From: Cyclobacterium sp. SYSU L10401
Lineage (GTDB): Bacteria; Bacteroidota; Bacteroidia; Cytophagales; Cyclobacteriaceae
Length of the DNA: 64,000 bases
Direction of reading: 5' to 3'
Assembly: GCF_010993705.1 (NCBI RefSeq)
Contig: NZ_WOFO01000003.1
Coordinates: forward strand, 186,001-250,000
Position numbers and translations under genes: made by a program. The notes under the pieces are model-generated. The model had not been told where the DNA came from. It searched no databases and saw only the letters and a program-made list of their open reading frames with translations. Shown one piece after another: positions 60,415-64,000 of this stretch (within the stretch, counting starts at the first letter, position 1; each line of letters starts with the position of its first letter).

Positions 60415-60486
60415 TGGTACCTACGTAAGGTACTATAAAAGTTACACAGGGACTAGGCCCTGAAGACAACCCTAAGGGTTTTTTTT
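60415..60486 (+). ncRNA. candidate structured small RNA ending in a terminator
   Basis: Three hairpins follow each other on the plus strand: TGGTACCT with AGGTACTA (60415-60435, loop ACGTA), CAGGG with CCCTG (60447-60462, loop ACTAGG), and AACCC with GGGTT (60468-60480, loop TAA) followed by T through 60486. The last is a Rho-independent terminator pointing plus. No annotated plus-strand gene lies upstream, so this is either a small RNA or the attenuated leader of the ATP-grasp gene. Confidence 0.45.
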
Positions 60487-60847
60487 GAAAACAATATTGG
60501 ATACCCAAAAAGATTATTGTGGGCGAGGTAGGGATTATAGGCTATGTGCGCTTCTTTTTTCATTGTAAACCCTACAAATATTTATTTTTTTAACGAAAAA
60601 TACAAATATAGGGTGCATATAATTTTGTGGAAAAAAATACACGAAGGAAATTGAGCGGTTCGGGTACTTTGGTTCGGTTAGGAATTCACCTTTCCAATCA
60701 GTCAATTTTGCCAAATGCTTTGGCTGTTTTTAATTATATTAAGATAAGAATTCAATAAAATAGGAAGTTTTTTTTATTTATTACATATAATTGACTTTAG
60801 CCTGTTTTTTGTTGTAAGAAGAAACCGAATCAAAAAATAACAGAAAA
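60487..60847 (+). promoter_or_regulatory. upstream region of the ATP-grasp gene with repeats and -7 element
   Basis: 361 bp without a gene. TACAAATAT occurs twice in direct orientation (60573-60581 and 60601-60609). ACCCTA (60569-60574) and TAGGGT (60609-60614) form an inverted repeat across them. An exact -7 element TAATTTTG follows at 60620-60627, without a TTG at 17-23 nt. The repeats may be activator sites. Confidence 0.35.
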
Positions 60848-62068
60848 ATGGCAAAATGTTTCGCACTAATGGGTTGGAGTTTGCCCGTGATAGAAAGTAT
60901 GCAAAAACTCAACAAACCTTATGTTGTGGTATCCTATCCGGATTTTGAAGGCTATGCCAAAGAAAACAATATACCATTTGTATCCTACCAATTCAATGAA
61001 TGGAGCGATTCTTCCAATTCCCTGGACCTCAAGATCAAATTGGATGAGTTTGGTGCCGATGTAGCAGTTCCTCTGTTTGAGGAGACAGTGGAATGGGCAG
61101 GAGCGTTGAACTCTTTATACAGGGATGATCCCAGGGTGCTCAACAGGGCCTTTCTATTTAGAAATAAGGCCATGATGAAGCGGAAAGCCTTGATTGGCGG
61201 ACTTCGTGTAGGGCTTTTTGAAGAAGTACATAGCAAAGATGGGGTTATTAAATTCATGGATAGACTGAATCAAGCCAATCTTCAGGTAGATGGTGAAGAG
61301 GACAGTTGGGTTCATATCAAACCTTTTGCATCCGCTGGAACGGTGGGCCACAGATTGTTGAGGTCCAAACAGGATGTGATGGATAAATGTGTAGAGGAAG
61401 ATTTTCCCTGCCTGGCAGAAAGCCACCTTCCTGGAAAGGAATTCTCCTGCGAGGCCTTTATTCATGGAGGAAAAATCAGGTTTTTGAATATTACGGAGTA
61501 TGTCAAGCTTGGTTACAGTAACTTCATCCCAGAAGGTCATTATCTGCATACTAAAAGGGATAAAATCATGAAGGAAATGCAGAAGCTGGTCGACATTTTT
61601 GGTATCCAATACGGAATGATTCACCCAGAGTGGTTCCTGACCGAAAATGACGAAATTAGTTTTGGAGAGACAGCCTGCAGGATCCCTGGGGGGCATATTT
61701 TGGAGTTATGCAGTAAAGCTTATGGCTTTGACGCATTGGCTGCTTTTGTGCTTTGCCATGATCCGGATTTGACAGAGGATGAATTAGCTGAAATACTACC
61801 TCCACTGGATGCCAGGCCCAATCAGTTTTATGGCAATGTGATGATCTATCCACATAAAAACCAAATATCCAAACTGATCATTCCCGAGGAATTAAAAGAA
61901 GAGCCTTATTTTCTGGATCACAACCTGATACCTCCTATGACTACCCAGAAGATCAGCGACAGGGAGGGATTTGGCAATCACTTCGGTACGGTTAATTTTA
62001 AGGGGGAAGACCCGGATCGGATGACAGAACTATTACTCCATTACGAAAACGTTGACTTTTACCATTAG
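60848..62068 (+). CDS. ATP-grasp fold ligase-like protein
   Basis: A 406-residue cytosolic protein. The N-terminal preATP-grasp part starts MAKCFALMGWSLPVIESM; DVAVPLFEETVEWAGALNSL and FRNKAMMKRKALI lead into the ATP-grasp domain. Nucleotide and metal sites are suggested by VHIKPFASAGTVGHRLL (Lys and glycine loop), CLAESHLPGKEFSCEAFIHGG and MIHPEWFLTENDEISFGETACRIPGGH (the Glu/Asn-like metal ligands of carboxylate-amine ligases). ATP-grasp enzymes usually join a carboxylate to an amine through acyl phosphate. Substrate unknown. Its next neighbour encodes a large papain-like protein. Confidence 0.78.
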   Translation: MAKCFALMGWSLPVIESMQKLNKPYVVVSYPDFEGYAKENNIPFVSYQFNEWSDSSNSLDLKIKLDEFGADVAVPLFEETVEWAGALNSLYRDDPRVLNRAFLFRNKAMMKRKALIGGLRVGLFEEVHSKDGVIKFMDRLNQANLQVDGEEDSWVHIKPFASAGTVGHRLLRSKQDVMDKCVEEDFPCLAESHLPGKEFSCEAFIHGGKIRFLNITEYVKLGYSNFIPEGHYLHTKRDKIMKEMQKLVDIFGIQYGMIHPEWFLTENDEISFGETACRIPGGHILELCSKAYGFDALAAFVLCHDPDLTEDELAEILPPLDARPNQFYGNVMIYPHKNQISKLIIPEELKEEPYFLDHNLIPPMTTQKISDREGFGNHFGTVNFKGEDPDRMTELLLHYENVDFYH

Positions 62069-62144
62069 GAAGGAAAATTTCACCAACCATTTTTGACTTT
62101 AAAGTGAAAATTTCCGTCATTAAATGAGAGCAGGTAGAAAAAAG

Positions 62145-62175
62145 TATTGGCAGGTATAGCTGCCAATATTTTTTT
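62145..62175 (+). terminator. strong Rho-independent terminator after the ATP-grasp gene
   Basis: TATTGGCAG (62145-62153) and CTGCCAATA (62160-62168) are perfect 9-bp arms with a GTATAG loop, followed by seven T. The next gene starts 43 bp later and so needs its own promoter or read-through. Confidence 0.88.
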
Positions 62176-62218
62176 CTTTTATTATTACAATTATATAAAT
62201 TTAAGTGTTAGACCATTC

Positions 62219-64000
62219 ATGCAAGATCAGGAGATATTAGAGAGAAGCCAGGAGCTTTTTGATGAGTTATTCAAAGAATACAAAGAAGCTACAGCGCTGA
62301 CCAGTAACCAAAAAGCCCAGAAGATAATGGGCCAACTGGATACCTGGTGTGATAGTGAGGAAGGAATTTCCAGGATTTACGAAAACATTCCCAAGTTGGT
62401 GGAAGCCGGGATTTTAAAGGATTCTCCCTGGGAGCATCCTGGCAAGTTGGTTCCTGCTTTGGTAAATGGCACTTATAAAAGTGGGCATCCCAATTCTACC
62501 ATTGAATTAATCAGTGAATTGAGAATGCTGGCCATCGCAAAAGGTAAGATCAAATCTGCGGAAGTAAGTGCTGCAGAAGCAGAAAATTTTATCCAGGAGG
62601 TAATCGTATACAATTTGGAGTTTGTATTTAACGAGCCTCAGGAGGAAACAAGAATCGTAATGAGTGGGCATGAATTGAAAAAAGTTCATTCGCTTTTTAG
62701 CTTTTTGTCCAATAGTGTCAAGCTTTCGAAAGTTAAATCAAAGCTTGCTGAGGAATTGAGGCTAATTTGCGAACAGCGCCCTGTTGTGACGGAAAAGCAA
62801 AGGAGAATCATCGCTTTGGTGAAAGAAAAAATTGAGCTGGATCCCAATGATCCGGAGGATTTAGATTTGTTGGCGTTTCAAAGGAGCATCTACCGACCAA
62901 CGGATAGAACTACGGATAAAACTTTTCAGGAATACCGTCAGGATTTAGATAAATTGACCATCGAGGAGTTGGAAAAGGAAGCTCGTGAAATGGGTGAAGT
63001 GATGTTGCAGTTTGGATTGGTAAGTCAATACCATGCCGTTTTGTTGCTTCACCTGGTCAGAAAGGAGCTTTATGAATTGGTACCTCCTTGTTTTGCATTA
63101 AGTGCAGCAGGTGAGGCCAGGTACCACGAATTCAGGGACTTTGTAAGTTTTTTGATTGTTCAGGTCATAGATCCATTCAATGCACAATGTCTTTATGGCC
63201 TTGCTAAAATGCTTGAAAATGGTGTTTTGGCCAGAGAGGCTGTGCGATCGGGTTTATTCAACCTTACCAAGATCACCATACATCCGGAGGTTATCAAAAG
63301 AATTTTAAAATCCACCAGGACACCTCATGAGAAAGTAACGCCTAAACAATACCTGATAGGTGCACTTTTCAGAATTTTGGGTCAACCCCTGGGTGTCGGA
63401 CAGGGCAATAACCCTACCTGCCAGAGTGCCCGAGGTATCAGTATGTGGAGTCAGCATGCTCCGGCCAAATTGATTCACATGGTGCAGACAGCAGCGGAAT
63501 ATGATGACATATCCTTCAGGTTTGAAGGACAGGAAGTAAAATATTCCCAAACCCAGCCGGGATTGGTACAGGTGCTGGACCACCATTTGGATGCCGTCTC
63601 TGTTACTTTGGTCCCCATGCTGGACAGGATCTACAATGACATGATGCTTCGTGCATCGGGAAGGGGAGAGGATCCCCATAAATGGGTAAACCCTGCTTTG
63701 TATGGCCAATGGATACAGATAGGTTTCGCCTCTGCCTACGATTACACTTTTAATGCCATCATCGATTTTGATGGCTTTGTGAGGGTGTTTTATTCCATGT
63801 TCCATCCCAAATACAATGGTGGTCACCGGATGGTATATCCAAACCCGGTCGGTATCTTCGTTACTACGGCAAAAGGAGAAATGCTGGGATTCCATGCAAT
63901 ATCCTTGCTCAGGATAGATAAAGACAATAATGGAGATTTGAGGGCTTATTTTCTTAATCCAAACAATGAGGGCAGACAAGATTGGGGACAGGATATCAAA
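62219..64000 (+). CDS. large protein with a papain-like cysteine-hydrolase signature (3' partial)
   Basis: The ATG is at 62219 and the frame stays open for 594 codons to the window edge. Residues 1 to about 385 are mostly helical and charged, without a signal peptide. From residue 395 there is VGQGNNPTCQSARGISMW: Gln395 stands six residues before Cys401, exactly as papain Gln19 and Cys25. Then EMLGFHAISLLRI (His559) and AYFLNPNNEGRQDWG (Asn580 or Asn583, with a WG following) match the His and Asn of the papain triad in order and style. A papain-like peptidase, transpeptidase or acyltransferase is therefore suggested by eye; a family assignment is not possible here. It follows the ATP-grasp gene. 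Confidence 0.6.
   Translation, partial: MQDQEILERSQELFDELFKEYKEATALTSNQKAQKIMGQLDTWCDSEEGISRIYENIPKLVEAGILKDSPWEHPGKLVPALVNGTYKSGHPNSTIELISELRMLAIAKGKIKSAEVSAAEAENFIQEVIVYNLEFVFNEPQEETRIVMSGHELKKVHSLFSFLSNSVKLSKVKSKLAEELRLICEQRPVVTEKQRRIIALVKEKIELDPNDPEDLDLLAFQRSIYRPTDRTTDKTFQEYRQDLDKLTIEELEKEAREMGEVMLQFGLVSQYHAVLLLHLVRKELYELVPPCFALSAAGEARYHEFRDFVSFLIVQVIDPFNAQCLYGLAKMLENGVLAREAVRSGLFNLTKITIHPEVIKRILKSTRTPHEKVTPKQYLIGALFRILGQPLGVGQGNNPTCQSARGISMWSQHAPAKLIHMVQTAAEYDDISFRFEGQEVKYSQTQPGLVQVLDHHLDAVSVTLVPMLDRIYNDMMLRASGRGEDPHKWVNPALYGQWIQIGFASAYDYTFNAIIDFDGFVRVFYSMFHPKYNGGHRMVYPNPVGIFVTTAKGEMLGFHAISLLRIDKDNNGDLRAYFLNPNNEGRQDWGQDIK

Noticed and set aside
60361-60480. TPP riboswitch suggested by CTGAGA-like bases in the ATP-grasp upstream spacer
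   Set aside because: The rest of the thi-box core is missing; only generic hairpins are seen.
63305-63979. 224-codon minus-strand frame opposite the papain-like gene
   Set aside because: The plus-strand frame is open for 594 codons with an ordered Gln/Cys/His/Asn motif; the minus frame starts inside it and resembles no family.

Overview
The window looks like a chromosomal segment of a Bacteroidota bacterium, most likely order Cytophagales (Cyclobacteriaceae-like; this rank is inference). The support is a SusC/SusD pair driven by an ECF sigma/FecR pair, SatD plus DUF3307, the ligase-associated DEXH helicase with an ATP-dependent ligase, an arginine operon with a succinylornithine-type carbamoyltransferase, and promoters of the Bacteroidota form TTG-N20-TAnnTTTG at two genes. 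I saw no rRNA, tRNA, CRISPR array, prophage or complete insertion sequence.

Layout. 1-4.1 kb: the end of a large HEAT-repeat/cytochrome c protein, a small unknown protein, a beta-barrel-like protein and an OprO/OprP-type porin. 4.1-8.2 kb (minus): molybdenum cofactor operon moaD-moaE-moaA-moeA-xdhC. 8.6-31.2 kb (plus): a large acid-sugar utilisation locus: ECF sigma, FecR, SusC with an STN domain, SusD, HpcH/HpaI aldolase, GntP permease, UxuA-like dehydratase, tartronate-semialdehyde-reductase-like enzyme, glucarate-dehydratase-like enzyme, RraA-like, two enolase-superfamily dehydratases, a second RraA-like protein, then after a strong terminator a beta-propeller, a malate-synthase-family protein and an LctP-type permease. 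Five of these enzymes carry Tat or Sec export signals. The apparent logic is uptake by SusCD, partial breakdown in the periplasm, uptake by GntP, and cytosolic dehydration/aldol cleavage to C2/C3 units (pyruvate, tartronate semialdehyde, possibly glyoxylate) that feed GarR and malate synthase.

31.2-32.6 kb: SatD/DUF3307 pair behind an operator-like set of inverted repeats. 32.6-34.6 kb: nucleoside hydrolase flanked on both sides by tandem copies of a ~92-bp palindromic repeat. 34.6-40.5 kb (minus): PQQ-type sugar dehydrogenase homologue, then choline oxidation genes betA-betB and a sodium:solute symporter that has no ordinary start codon. 40.6-44.6 kb (minus): DNA ligase and Lhr-type helicase, overlapping. 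44.7-49.3 kb: a lipoprotein, a tiny ORF behind a perfect 15-bp hairpin, a His-rich DUF4625-like lipoprotein and a TonB receptor, probably for a metal. 49.3-51.9 kb: DUF3820-like protein, small membrane proteins and an MFS transporter. 51.9-60.3 kb (minus): arginine operon GNAT-argG-argC-argD-argF'-argB-argE-argH, with another repeat copy between the GNAT gene and argG. 60.3-64 kb: a structured intergenic region, an ATP-grasp protein and the first 594 codons of a large protein in which I can see a papain-like Gln/Cys/His/Asn signature. This last pair is my best candidate for an undescribed system.
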